DNA from: Tenacibaculum aiptasiae
Lineage (GTDB): Bacteria; Bacteroidota; Bacteroidia; Flavobacteriales; Flavobacteriaceae
NCBI RefSeq assembly: GCF_008806755.1
Contig: NZ_WAAU01000008.1
Coordinates: 124,530-188,529 of the forward strand
Length of the DNA: 64,000 nucleotides
Reading direction: 5' to 3'
In this document: positions 54,815-62,383 of the stretch, piece after piece
Layout of the letters: each line of letters begins with the position of its first letter
Position numbering within the stretch: position 1 is the stretch's first letter
The notes under the pieces: generated by a model
What the model saw: only the letters and a program-made list of their open reading frames with translations
What the model was told of the DNA's origin: nothing
Database searches by the model: none
Translations under genes and position numbers: made by a program

Positions 54815-54991
54815 CAATAAAGCACAAAACAATTTTAAAACGAAGTAACATGTTTAAATTTCAAATCAACATATGTACAGTAATAGAACCAGGTTCTAGT
54901 GTACAGTATTTACTTCGCGACTTTCTTCACAAATAGATAATTAATTATACTATATATGAAAAAGTCCGAAGCAAAAACTTCGGATTTTTTT
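54815..54991 (+). ncRNA. Structured RNA upstream of rtcB2
   Basis: Nested stems: CGAAGTAA (54841-54848) with TTACTTCG (54910-54917); TGTACA (54874-54879) with TGTACA (54900-54905); TAGAAC (54884-54889) with GTTCTA (54893-54898). They stack into one extended rod-like structure, followed by a perfect terminator TCCGAAG-CAAAAA-CTTCGGA-T8 (54965-54991). A consensus promoter precedes it. A 28-codon frame (54850-54936) overlaps the structure. Confidence 0.6.
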
Positions 54992-55099
54992 ATGGCTATT
55001 TTCTAAAGATTTCCCGAAGTGTTAGCTCGAGTACATTCGAGGTTAAATAGGAGTCAACCAAAGTTGATTCCCTAAAATCAAACATCTCAAAATTAAATC
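54992..55099 (+). promoter_or_regulatory. Structured leader of rtcB2
   Basis: CTCGA/TCGAG (55026-55041) and GGAGTCAAC-CAAA-GTTGATTCC (55050-55071) form two hairpins between the terminator and the rtcB2 ATG. No promoter box is convincing, so rtcB2 may depend on readthrough from the RNA upstream. Confidence 0.5.
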
Positions 55100-56491
55100 A
55101 TGGGAAATAAATTAAAAGGAAAAGACCTAATAAAATTAGGGTTTCCAAAAAATAATAGTATCAATATTGCTTTAGGGCAAATTAACAGATACCGGAAAAG
55201 AGAAAAGAAGGAACGTATTTTAGAGGAGGCTAAAGAAGTATTACTTGAGCCTGATAGATTTCAAGGAAATGCTATTTGGGGTAAAGTAGTAGAAGGATTA
55301 CTAAAGCCTGTAGAAGTTCGTTTTCACGAGTTAAAAAATACAAGAGCTCCTTTTACAATTTACGGAGAAAATGAAATAGATGATCAAGCAAAATATCAAT
55401 TATATAACGCTTTAAAATTACCAATTGCTGTACAAGGCGCTTTAATGCCCGATGCACACTCAGGTTATGGTTTACCAATTGGAGGTGTACTAGCTACTGA
55501 AAACACTGTAATCCCCTATGGAGTAGGAGTAGATATTGGTTGTAGAATGTGTTTAACTGTCTATCCGATAAAAGCATCTTATTTAAAAGGAAAAAGACAT
55601 CAATTAGAAAGCATCCTTTCAGAACACACAAAGTTCGGTATGCGAGAAACACACAAGGTAAAACATGATCATGAAATATTTGAGCGTTCAGAATTTAAGG
55701 ACATTCCTTTAGTTAAGCGATTAAAAACAAAGGCATATCAACAATTAGGAACCTCTGGAAGTGGAAATCATTTTGTTGAATTTGGAATTGTAAATATTAC
55801 AGACGAGAACAATGAATTTCAATTACCAATTGGCGAATATATTGGCTTATTAACGCATAGTGGAAGTCGAGGTTTAGGAGCAAATATAGCAAAGCACTAT
55901 ACCTATTTGGCAGCAAAACAATGTCCTTTACCCAAAAATGTTCAACATTTAGCATGGTTAGATTTGAATACTCATGACGGACAAGAATATTGGTTAGCAA
56001 TGAATTTAGCTGGAGATTATGCTAAGGCGTGTCATGATAATATTCATAAACGAATAGGAAAATTGTTAGGAGCTAAAGCCATTGCTAAAATTGAAAATCA
56101 TCACAATTTCGCTTGGAAAGAACAAGTAAATAATCAAGAATTAATTGTGCATAGAAAAGGAGCTACACCAGCTAATAAAGGGCAATTAGGTATTATTCCA
56201 GGTTCTATGACAGCGCCAGGTTTTATTGTACGTGGTTTAGGTAATGAAGAAAGTCTTAATTCGGCTTCACATGGAGCAGGTCGTTTGTATTCACGTAGAA
56301 AATGTAAAGAAAAGTTTACTAAAAGTGATATCAAACATCAGTTAAAAATGAACGATGTAACTCTTATAGGAGGAGGAATTGATGAAGCTCCAATGGCCTA
56401 TAAAAATATTAAAAAGGTAATGGCAAATCAACAAGAATTGGTGGAAGTAATAGGAACATTTACCCCAAAAATTGTAAGAATGGATACATAA
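55100..56491 (+). CDS. rtcB: RtcB-family RNA ligase, PrfH-linked copy (RtcB2 type)
   Basis: 463 residues. Conserved residues: GVDIGCRM (Asp/Cys), [14 protein letters not shown] (His), [18 protein letters not shown] (His), [10 protein letters not shown] (His), and guanylylated His about 391 in [12 protein letters not shown]. Canonical length and closer to E. coli RtcB than the first copy. The prfH gene starts one base after its stop; the pair corresponds to the known RtcB2-PrfH system, in which PrfH releases ribosomes stalled by a cleaved 16S decoding centre and RtcB reseals the RNA. Confidence 0.95.
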   Translation: MGNKLKGKDLIKLGFPKNNSINIALGQINRYRKREKKERILEEAKEVLLEPDRFQGNAIWGKVVEGLLKPVEVRFHELKNTRAPFTIYGENEIDDQAKYQLYNALKLPIAVQGALMPDAHSGYGLPIGGVLATENTVIPYGVGVDIGCRMCLTVYPIKASYLKGKRHQLESILSEHTKFGMRETHKVKHDHEIFERSEFKDIPLVKRLKTKAYQQLGTSGSGNHFVEFGIVNITDENNEFQLPIGEYIGLLTHSGSRGLGANIAKHYTYLAAKQCPLPKNVQHLAWLDLNTHDGQEYWLAMNLAGDYAKACHDNIHKRIGKLLGAKAIAKIENHHNFAWKEQVNNQELIVHRKGATPANKGQLGIIPGSMTAPGFIVRGLGNEESLNSASHGAGRLYSRRKCKEKFTKSDIKHQLKMNDVTLIGGGIDEAPMAYKNIKKVMANQQELVEVIGTFTPKIVRMDT

Positions 56492-56492
56492 A

Positions 56493-57185
56493 ATGGAAAC
56501 AAAAATAATACAATTAACAGCTGCAAAAGGACCTGCAGAATGTGCATGGGTTGTAGCCAAAGTGCTAAAAATATTCTTAAAAGAATTGATAATTAATAAG
56601 ATTGAATATCAAATACTTCATAAAGAAAACGGAATAGAAAATGGCACGGTACAATCAGTAAGTATAGAATTAAATGGTAAAGAGATTTCGAATTTCTTAA
56701 AGAATTGGCTAGGGACAATTCAGTGGATAGGAGTATCTACATTCAGAAAATACCATAAACGTAAAAATTGGTATATAGGATGTTATGAATTGAATCAGGT
56801 TCAGCAAAATACAATTTATGAAAAAGAAATTCAATTTCAAGCTATTAGAAGTTCTGGGGCAGGAGGGCAGCATGTAAATAAGGTAAGCTCAGCAATAAGA
56901 GCAAAACATTTACCTACTGGAATTCAAGTTTTAGTTATGGATAGCCGATCACAACATCAAAACAAAAAAATAGCAGTAGAACGATTAAAAGAAAAAGTTT
57001 CGGAACATAATACAAATCAATTAAAAGAAGCTGTAAAACAAGAATGGAAAAACCATTTGAATTTAGAAAGAGGAAATCCTATTAAAATATTTACAGGTTC
57101 CGATTTTAAACAAAAAAAGAAAGAGAAATCTTTTAAAACAACACGTAATCAGTTGAAAACAGATTTGCGTAAACAATTAGAATAA
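56493..57185 (+). CDS. prfH: Peptide chain release factor-like protein PrfH
   Basis: 230 residues. Carries the GGQ peptidyl-hydrolysis motif (residues about 124-126 in [17 protein letters not shown]), with a basic C-terminal tail ([38 protein letters not shown]). It lacks the RF1/RF2 codon-recognition domain; the N-terminal part ([17 protein letters not shown]) is the PrfH-specific region. Translationally linked to rtcB2 and to the TPR gene four bases downstream. Confidence 0.94.
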   Translation: METKIIQLTAAKGPAECAWVVAKVLKIFLKELIINKIEYQILHKENGIENGTVQSVSIELNGKEISNFLKNWLGTIQWIGVSTFRKYHKRKNWYIGCYELNQVQQNTIYEKEIQFQAIRSSGAGGQHVNKVSSAIRAKHLPTGIQVLVMDSRSQHQNKKIAVERLKEKVSEHNTNQLKEAVKQEWKNHLNLERGNPIKIFTGSDFKQKKKEKSFKTTRNQLKTDLRKQLE

Positions 57186-57189
57186 AATC

Positions 57190-57720
57190 ATGGAAAACTA
57201 TATAAATAATTATGTTTTTAAGGCATTAGACGCATTTTATTACGATTTAGAAGAAACAATGGAGTCTTTGAATTATGCTTTGTCTTATGACGATAAAAAT
57301 ACAATGGCACTAACATTAATGGGTAGAGTATATGCTGAAAAGTTATATAAATACTCAGAAGCTATTGAATATTATAAAGAAGTTTTAGCTATCAATATCA
57401 ATGCTTTTGAAGTGTACTCACCTTATATCAATGTGTTGTTATGGAATGAAGATTTAAAAGAGGCTGAAGATTTTATTGACTTTGCATTAACAGTAAAAGG
57501 ATCAGATAAAGCAATGTTATATTTAAAGAAAGCTGTTGTAAAAGAACATCAGAAAAAATATAAATCAGCTTTAAAGTTTATCAAGTTAGCAAAAGAGCAT
57601 AGCTATAATTCTGATTTCATGTATACTATTGATACAACTAAAGATCGTATAAAAGAAAAAATGCCCAATACAAAGAAGAAAAAAACAACTAAAAATAATA
57701 AAAAGAAGAAGAAAAAGTAA
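57190..57720 (+). CDS. TPR protein with lysine-rich tail
   Basis: 176 residues. TPR-like helical repeats (about 20-140; LTLMGRVYAEKLYKYSEAIE, IDFALTVKGSDKAMLYLKKA) are followed by a poly-lysine C-terminus of about 20 residues. It starts 4 bases after prfH. The tail could bind RNA or ribosomes. No closer family recognised. Confidence 0.75.
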   Translation: MENYINNYVFKALDAFYYDLEETMESLNYALSYDDKNTMALTLMGRVYAEKLYKYSEAIEYYKEVLAININAFEVYSPYINVLLWNEDLKEAEDFIDFALTVKGSDKAMLYLKKAVVKEHQKKYKSALKFIKLAKEHSYNSDFMYTIDTTKDRIKEKMPNTKKKKTTKNNKKKKKK

Positions 57721-57730
57721 AATATTTTCA

Positions 57731-57768
57731 ACTACGCAAAAAGATTGCGCAACAGTGTGTAATATTTG
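57731..57768 (+). promoter_or_regulatory. Regulon element B: operator plus AATATTTG box
   Basis: Same 21-base element as at 51551-51571 (identical bases by eye) and the same nine-base gap to AATATTTG (57761-57768). It is directly after the TPR gene and before the tRNA-like region and slipin, so it can initiate a new transcript. Confidence 0.8.
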
Positions 57769-57928
57769 CAGTGTAATTATGAAAAAGATCGCGCCTAAGT
57801 GGGAAAATTGCAAAAACACCTCACTTTATAAAAGACTGAAGTGAGGTTAGATTTAGAAATAAGATTTTAAAAATATCAAGCAAGTCTTGTTGAGTGTTTC
57901 AGTATAGCACCATTGTATAATTCCGTAC
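57769..57928 (+). other. Leader segment with strong hairpin
   Basis: ACCTCACTT (57818-57826) pairs with AAGTGAGGT (57839-57847). A 21-codon frame starting MKKIAPKWEN (57779-57844) lies across it and may be a leader peptide or chance. No other gene is seen. Confidence 0.4.
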
Positions 57929-57936
57929 AATATTTG
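57929..57936 (+). promoter_or_regulatory. Third AATATTTG box
   Basis: AATATTTG lies 13 bases after a TTG, the same TTG-N13-AATATTTG geometry as in elements A and B, but without the 21-base operator. It could be an internal start for the tRNA-like RNA. Confidence 0.35.
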
Positions 57937-57997
57937 TATTCGGTTATTATATACAACTAGCCTTGAAGGTTTTGATTATTTACCAAAAATAATCAGC

Positions 57998-58068
57998 ATT
58001 CTATGTACGGAGGTTCGAATCCTTCCATAACGAAAGTTATGTAGCAAAGCGGTTATGCAATAGAGAAT
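57998..58068 (+). ncRNA. Permuted tRNA-like module A
   Basis: In order: ATTCT, GTAC, T-arm GGAGG TTCGAAT CCTTC (canonical T-loop), acceptor strand CATAAC, tetraloop GAAA, acceptor strand GTTATG, U8-A9 equivalent TA, D-arm GCA AAGCGGTTA TGC with GG in the loop, A, then AGAAT. ATTCT (57998-58002) pairs with AGAAT (58064-58068) in the position of the anticodon stem. The whole is a tRNA elbow with the acceptor end closed and the anticodon end open, the topology of bacterial YrlA Y RNAs. Upstream is a further hairpin GATTATT-TACCAAA-AATAATC (57974-57994). Confidence 0.7.
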
Positions 58069-58147
58069 TCCGTGTGGGTTCGAGTCCCACTATCCGTTAG
58101 GATATCGTCTAATTGGTAGGACACTAGATTTGGGTTCTAGAGAATTC
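58065..58147 (+). ncRNA. Permuted tRNA-like module B with complete anticodon arm
   Basis: T-arm GTGGG TTCGAGT CCCAC (58074-58090), acceptor strand TATCC, loop GTTA, acceptor strand GGATA, TC, D-arm GTCT AATTGGTA GGAC (58107-58122), A, and anticodon arm CTAGA TTTGGGT TCTAG (58124-58140; loop anticodon TGG). Every stem is perfect or has one wobble. The direct repeat TAGAGAATTC flanks the module (58061-58070 and 58138-58147), so joining at the repeat would give a closed circular tRNA; GAATTC copies can also pair with each other. Confidence 0.7.
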
Positions 58148-58438
58148 GGGCAGTAAAATGCCTATTATTTGAGGAAGCTCATCAACTTGTAAAACTGATG
58201 ACCATTAACAAAAGCGGTATATTTTTTATGAGTTCTTTCGAGAACACTTAAAAAAGAACTTTGAAATTTTTAATTTTTTAAATAAGAAAGTAGTTCCTTT
58301 TTATAAATCAGTTGATTTTATATATGATTTCAATCCATTTTAAAAAACGAATTGTGGCCTTTTTAAAAAGATCAATTTCCGTGCTTTCTTAAGCATTTAA
58401 AATATATCGTTTTTATAAAACCATAAAAAAATAGAAGA
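58148..58438 (+). other. Further tRNA-like debris and slipin leader
   Basis: GGCA/TGCC (58149-58162), CATCA ... TGATG (58180-58200) around CTTGTAA (Thr-like), and GTTCT-TTCG-AGAAC (58232-58245). The remainder is AT rich with weak hairpins and no gene. There is no clear terminator before the slipin gene, so the RNA modules may lie in a long slipin leader. Confidence 0.45.
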
Positions 58439-59539
58439 ATGAAAAGAATAAAAATTAACACAGGAAAAGTAGGATTGGTATTTAAAAAAGGAGAATATCA
58501 AAAAGTAATTACTGAAGGTACACATTGGTTGTATTTAAATCAAAACGTCATTATTTATGATTTAACAAGTGAGTTTATCGGAACTATTGCCATAGAAATC
58601 TTATTAAAAGATACAGTTTTAGCAGACATGTTAGATATTGTAGAAGTAAAGGATAATGAATTCGTATTAGTTTATGAAAACCATAATTTTAAAAGAGTAT
58701 TAGAAGCCGGTAGGTATTTTTATTGGAAAGGTTTAATTAATAGAACTTTTCAAAAAATAGATAAAAGCAAAATTTATATTACAGAAAATATAGATAAAGC
58801 ATTGTTTAGTAATTATCAATTAAATAAACATATTAGAGCTTTTGAAGTAGCAGCCTATGAAAAAGCCTTATTGTTAGTAAATGATGTATACACAAAAACA
58901 TTAACAGGAGGAACTTATCGATTTTGGAGAAATGATACATCTATTAAAATTGCCAAAGCAGATATGAGACAATTGCAATTAGAAATAGCTGGACAAGAAT
59001 TATTAACAAAAGACAAAGCCAATGTAAGAATTAACTTTTATACGCAGTATAAAGTAGTTGATATTGAGAAAGCTTTGTTAGATAATAAAGAGTATGAAAA
59101 GCAATTGTACATTTTAATGCAATTGGCTTTAAGAACTTATGTTGGAGGTTATACCTTAGATGAATTGTTAGAGAAAAAAGAAAACATTGCTAATGCAGTA
59201 TTTGAAGAAGTTTCTAAAAACACTAATCAGTTAGGAGTAAAAATAGTGAATTGCGGAATTAGAGATGTTATTTTAACTGGTGATATGAAAGATATCATGA
59301 ATCAGGTTTTAATAGCTCAAAAAAGAGCACAAGCTAATATTATAACAAGGAGAGAAGAAACTGCTTCTACTAGAAGTTTATTAAATACAGCCAAATTAAT
59401 GGAAGACAATGAAATGTTGTTCAAATTAAAAGAAATGGAATATGTAGAAAAAATTGCCGATAAAATTGGTGAGATAACAGTTTCAGGTAATGGCAATGTT
59501 GTAAAGCAGTTAAAAGAAATTTTTACGGTTAATAATTAA
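58439..59539 (+). CDS. Slipin (SPFH/band-7 family) protein
   Basis: 366 residues. The SPFH domain spans about 70-320 (VLVYENHNFKRVLEAGRYFY, MRQLQLEIAGQELLTKDKAN, TNQLGVKIVNCGIRDV), with a C-terminal helical tail RAQANIITRREETASTRSLL. It is unlike most slipins in having no N-terminal membrane hairpin; the start MKRIKINTGKVGLVFKKGEY is soluble in appearance. From memory, band-7 proteins occur in published surveys of RNA-repair operons with RtcB. It is preceded by the tRNA-like RNA region. Confidence 0.85.
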   Translation: MKRIKINTGKVGLVFKKGEYQKVITEGTHWLYLNQNVIIYDLTSEFIGTIAIEILLKDTVLADMLDIVEVKDNEFVLVYENHNFKRVLEAGRYFYWKGLINRTFQKIDKSKIYITENIDKALFSNYQLNKHIRAFEVAAYEKALLLVNDVYTKTLTGGTYRFWRNDTSIKIAKADMRQLQLEIAGQELLTKDKANVRINFYTQYKVVDIEKALLDNKEYEKQLYILMQLALRTYVGGYTLDELLEKKENIANAVFEEVSKNTNQLGVKIVNCGIRDVILTGDMKDIMNQVLIAQKRAQANIITRREETASTRSLLNTAKLMEDNEMLFKLKEMEYVEKIADKIGEITVSGNGNVVKQLKEIFTVNN

Positions 59540-59583
59540 TAAGTTTATAAATGTAAATAGAGGTATATAAATGTGAAAAAAAG

Positions 59584-59609
59584 GAGTTTTTGACGAAACT
59601 CTTTTTTTT
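59584..59609 (+). terminator. Terminator of the slipin transcript
   Basis: GAGTTT-TTGACG-AAACTC followed by eight T. It ends the island. Confidence 0.88.
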
Positions 59610-59633
59610 CTTATATTAGAGAAAAATAAGATT

Positions 59634-59942
59634 ATGTCCCTCAACATTAACAATTTAATTGACAAAAATCTTCCTTTAATAGAGAAGCTTACAAGGTCAA
59701 AAAAAGCAAACACGAGTATCTGGAGACTCGTAGGATTAGACAACAAAGAATTAAGTGATGTTTACGAATGTAACAGACTTGGTGATGAAATGGAAGCCAA
59801 ATCTTTAATAAAACGTAAAAGAGCAATGATTCTAAATCTTACCGCAAAGGGTAAAAGAATACTTAAAAATGGAGGATGGTTAAAATACCGTCAACAACTT
59901 TTAAAAGAAAAAAATACGGTTCTGGAGCTTACAGAGTCTTAA
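59634..59942 (+). CDS. Small helical protein, possible winged helix
   Basis: 102 residues. It ends with RILKNGGWLKYRQQLLKEKN, a wording seen in small flavobacterial proteins of mobile or accessory regions. The MILNLTAKGKRIL segment looks like a winged-helix recognition region. Function unknown. Confidence 0.5.
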   Translation: MSLNINNLIDKNLPLIEKLTRSKKANTSIWRLVGLDNKELSDVYECNRLGDEMEAKSLIKRKRAMILNLTAKGKRILKNGGWLKYRQQLLKEKNTVLELTES

Positions 59943-60080
59943 ATAGATTCAGTCTTTTTATTCACAACAACTACTTTGATTTTCAAGTCGAAGCGTATAT
60001 TTAGTGTATAAAATCAATTAAACTAATCGGTTTTAGAGAGATTATTTGATGTAAAGAATTACGAATATTTTTCCTTAAAA

Positions 60081-60115
60081 CTACAAATTGTAGCAGTACT
60101 TGTTTATATTTGTAG
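60081..60115 (+). promoter_or_regulatory. Promoter and likely auto-operator of the LexA-like gene
   Basis: CTACAAAT (60081-60088) and ATTTGTAG (60108-60115) form a perfect inverted repeat, and CTACAAATTGTAG is itself nearly palindromic. The -7 box TATATTTG (60105-60112) overlaps the right arm. The ATG begins 7 bases after the box, so the transcript is leaderless or nearly so. Confidence 0.65.
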
Positions 60116-60118
60116 CAA

Positions 60119-60892
60119 ATGAGAAAAATATCAACAAATATACGCCATTTAAGAAAATTAAGAGGATTAACTCAAGAACAATTTGCAGAAAAACTAGATA
60201 TAACAAGGTCTAGAGTTTCTTCATATGAAGAAGGAAGATCAGAGCCTTCTATTGAGTTTTTAATCACTATATCAGATTATTTTAAGTTACCTATTGATGT
60301 TTTAGTGAAAAACGATTTAACGTTTTCAAAAGAATCATCATTCATAGAAATTGGGAGTCAAAGAGTGCTTTTCCCAATAATGGTAGATAGCGAAGATGAT
60401 AACTTAATAGAAATAATACCTACAGAAGCATCTGCTGGTTATTTATTAGGTTATGACGATCCTGAATATATTGAACAATTGCAAAGAATAAAACTACCTT
60501 TTTTACCAGTTGGTAAGCATAGAGCTTTTCCAATTAAAGGAGATTCTATGCATCCTATGAAAGACGGATCATTTGTTGTAGCTCGATTTATTGAAAACAT
60601 AAACGAGGTTAAAGATGGTGTTTCCTACATAATTGTTACTAAAAACGACGGAATTACCTATAAGAGAGTATATGATAAAATTGAAGAGAATAAAACATTA
60701 TTGTTAGTTCCTGACAATAGAAATTATCAAAGCTATAATGTTCCAATTTCTGAAGTTGTAGAACTATGGGAATTTACTTGTAGTATTAATACTCAAGAAT
60801 ACGACGAAAGAGATTTAAAAATAAGCAGTATCGCTACGATGCTTACGCAATTAGGTGTAGAATTAAAATCGTTAGCACAATTAGAAAAATAA
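60119..60892 (+). CDS. LexA-like repressor (XRE HTH plus S24 peptidase)
   Basis: 257 residues. HTH_3 (about 5-65; LRKLRGLTQEQFAEKLDITR, RVSSYEEGRSEPS) and a C-terminal S24 domain with Ser about 143 in KGDSMHPMKDGSFVVA and Lys about 182 in ITYKRVYDK. A C-terminal helix (about 225-257) is added. Such proteins are repressors inactivated by self-cleavage or ligand in stress responses. Control of its own promoter is suggested by the inverted repeat at the start. Confidence 0.88.
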   Translation: MRKISTNIRHLRKLRGLTQEQFAEKLDITRSRVSSYEEGRSEPSIEFLITISDYFKLPIDVLVKNDLTFSKESSFIEIGSQRVLFPIMVDSEDDNLIEIIPTEASAGYLLGYDDPEYIEQLQRIKLPFLPVGKHRAFPIKGDSMHPMKDGSFVVARFIENINEVKDGVSYIIVTKNDGITYKRVYDKIEENKTLLLVPDNRNYQSYNVPISEVVELWEFTCSINTQEYDERDLKISSIATMLTQLGVELKSLAQLEK

Positions 60893-60934
60893 GTATCGAT
60901 TAGACTATTTAAGCTTCTAAAGCAAAAGTATAAA

Positions 60935-60967
60935 CGAGGATTGAATTGTATTCAATTCTCGTTTTTT
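60935..60967 (+). terminator. Terminator of the LexA-like gene
   Basis: CGAG-G-ATTGAAT / ATTCAAT-T-CTCG with loop TGT, then T run. Confidence 0.9.
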
Positions 60968-61203
60968 ATTATCATCAATAGATACTATTTACTCATTCTC
61001 TTATCTGATTTTATCCTTAGGCAAACTTAGCCTTCAATACATTTTATTTTCTACATTTTTTTAGGTTTCTTGTATTTAATACTTTTCATCAAAGTAGTAA
61101 GAGCCCCCCGCTTTAATTAAAAATACTTTTCAATTTTTGGAAAGTATTTTTTTATCAGTACTCTTAAAATTATAGTATTTTCGTAGCAATAAGTTTTATT
61201 TCT
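60968..61203. other. Intergenic region before the aminotransferase
   Basis: No gene. It holds a second terminator-like hairpin (61121-61153: AAATACTTT / AAAGTATTT) and a weak TAnnTTTG-like box near 61174-61181 that may drive the aminotransferase. Confidence 0.4.
61121..61153 (+). terminator. Terminator-like hairpin
   Basis: AAATACTTT-11 bases-AAAGTATTT followed by TTTT. No gene ends directly before it, so it may terminate an unannotated short RNA starting after 60968. Confidence 0.6.
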
Positions 61204-62331
61204 ATGTCAAAGTTACCTGGTACTACAGCTAGTATATTTTCTGTAATGTCGCAATTAGCACAACAGCATAATGCGATTAATTTATCACAAGGATTTCCAA
61301 ATTTCCCAGTCGATGAAAGATTATTACAAATATCTCAGCGTTTATTAACTGAGAATATTCATCAGTATACACCTATGGCTGGGCTACCTTCTTTGCTTCA
61401 AAAAATAGCTTTATTAACGCAAGAAAACTATCAAAGAAGTATAAACACTTCTACAGAATTATTAATTACATCAGGAGCTACACAAGGAATTTACACAGCA
61501 ATCAATACTTTGGTAAACCAAGGAGATGAAGTAATTATTTTAGACCCTAGTTATGATAGCTATGAACCTTCTGTTTTAGTAGCAGGAGGGAAGCCAGTAA
61601 GAATTTCTTTGAGTGACGATTATTCGCCAAACTTCAATCGAATAGAATTGGCAATTACTTCAAAAACAAAGTTAATTATTGTAAATAATCCACACAATCC
61701 AACAGGAAAAATTTGGAAGGAAGAAGAGTTTGAAGCTTTAGAAACTATTTTAGAAAAACATGCTCATGTTTTACTACTGAGTGATGAAGTATATGAGTAC
61801 ATTTCGTTTAAACATTCACATATATCCGTAAATACTCGTCCTAAGCTAGCAAATAAAGCGATTATAGCATCATCCTTTGGAAAATCACTACATGTTACAG
61901 GTTGGAAAGTTGGATATTTAATCGCTCCAGAATTTTTAATGAAAGAAATTAAAAAGATTCATCAATTCTTAGTTTTTAGTGTAAACAGTATTTCACAACA
62001 CGTTATTTCAGAATACTTAGATATTGTCAATTTTAATGAAGTAGCAGACATGTATGCTAAAAAAAGAGCTTTATTTCAAAACTTATTAAAAGATAGTCGT
62101 TTTGAGGTTTTACCTTCAGAAGGAACTTATTTTCAAATAGTCAATTATAAAGAAATCAGTACTAAAAACGATATGGATTTTGCTACAGATTTAATAACCA
62201 ATCATGGTGTTGCTGCTATTCCTATATCCGTTTTTTATAAAGACGCAACCGATAAACAAATGCTTCGATTTTGTTTTGCAAAAACAGATGAAACTTTAAT
62301 TGCTGCTGCAGAACGATTGAAGCAGATATAA
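61204..62331 (+). CDS. PLP-dependent aminotransferase, class I/II (methionine aminotransferase-like)
   Basis: 375 residues. Opens MSKLPGTTASIFSVMSQLAQ and NLSQGFPNFPVDERLL, the wording of YbdL-type methionine aminotransferases. The PLP-binding Lys is about 227 in SSFGKSLHVTGWKVGY, preceded by NNPHNPTGKIW and LLSDEVYEYI; the substrate-carboxyl Arg is in MLRFCFAKTDE. Produces keto acids from methionine, glutamine or aromatic amino acids; exact specificity unknown. Confidence 0.92.
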   Translation: MSKLPGTTASIFSVMSQLAQQHNAINLSQGFPNFPVDERLLQISQRLLTENIHQYTPMAGLPSLLQKIALLTQENYQRSINTSTELLITSGATQGIYTAINTLVNQGDEVIILDPSYDSYEPSVLVAGGKPVRISLSDDYSPNFNRIELAITSKTKLIIVNNPHNPTGKIWKEEEFEALETILEKHAHVLLLSDEVYEYISFKHSHISVNTRPKLANKAIIASSFGKSLHVTGWKVGYLIAPEFLMKEIKKIHQFLVFSVNSISQHVISEYLDIVNFNEVADMYAKKRALFQNLLKDSRFEVLPSEGTYFQIVNYKEISTKNDMDFATDLITNHGVAAIPISVFYKDATDKQMLRFCFAKTDETLIAAAERLKQI

Positions 62332-62383
62332 GAAGCTTTAAAATTATATAGCTTATATTTATTAGAAAATGTAGATTTGATTT

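Noticed and set aside
54850-54936. 28-codon peptide gene
   Set aside because: It lies fully inside the nested stems of a structured RNA and has no start-site signals; kept only as an alternative in the RNA entry.
57810-57847. Terminator of the prfH operon
   Set aside because: The stem is strong but the plus-strand T-tract is missing; the better T-tract is on the minus strand, where no gene ends. Treated as a leader hairpin.
58036-58095. Canonical tRNA gene reading from GTTATG through the T-arm to TATCC
   Set aside because: The putative acceptor strands GTTATG and TATCC do not pair, and there is no anticodon arm between D- and T-arm. Each strand pairs perfectly only with its neighbour across a tetraloop, so a permuted order fits and a normal tRNA does not.
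59634-60892. Prophage start suggested by the HTH-S24 repressor
   Set aside because: No integrase, structural or replication gene is near; LexA-like XRE-S24 proteins are common chromosomal regulators in this group.
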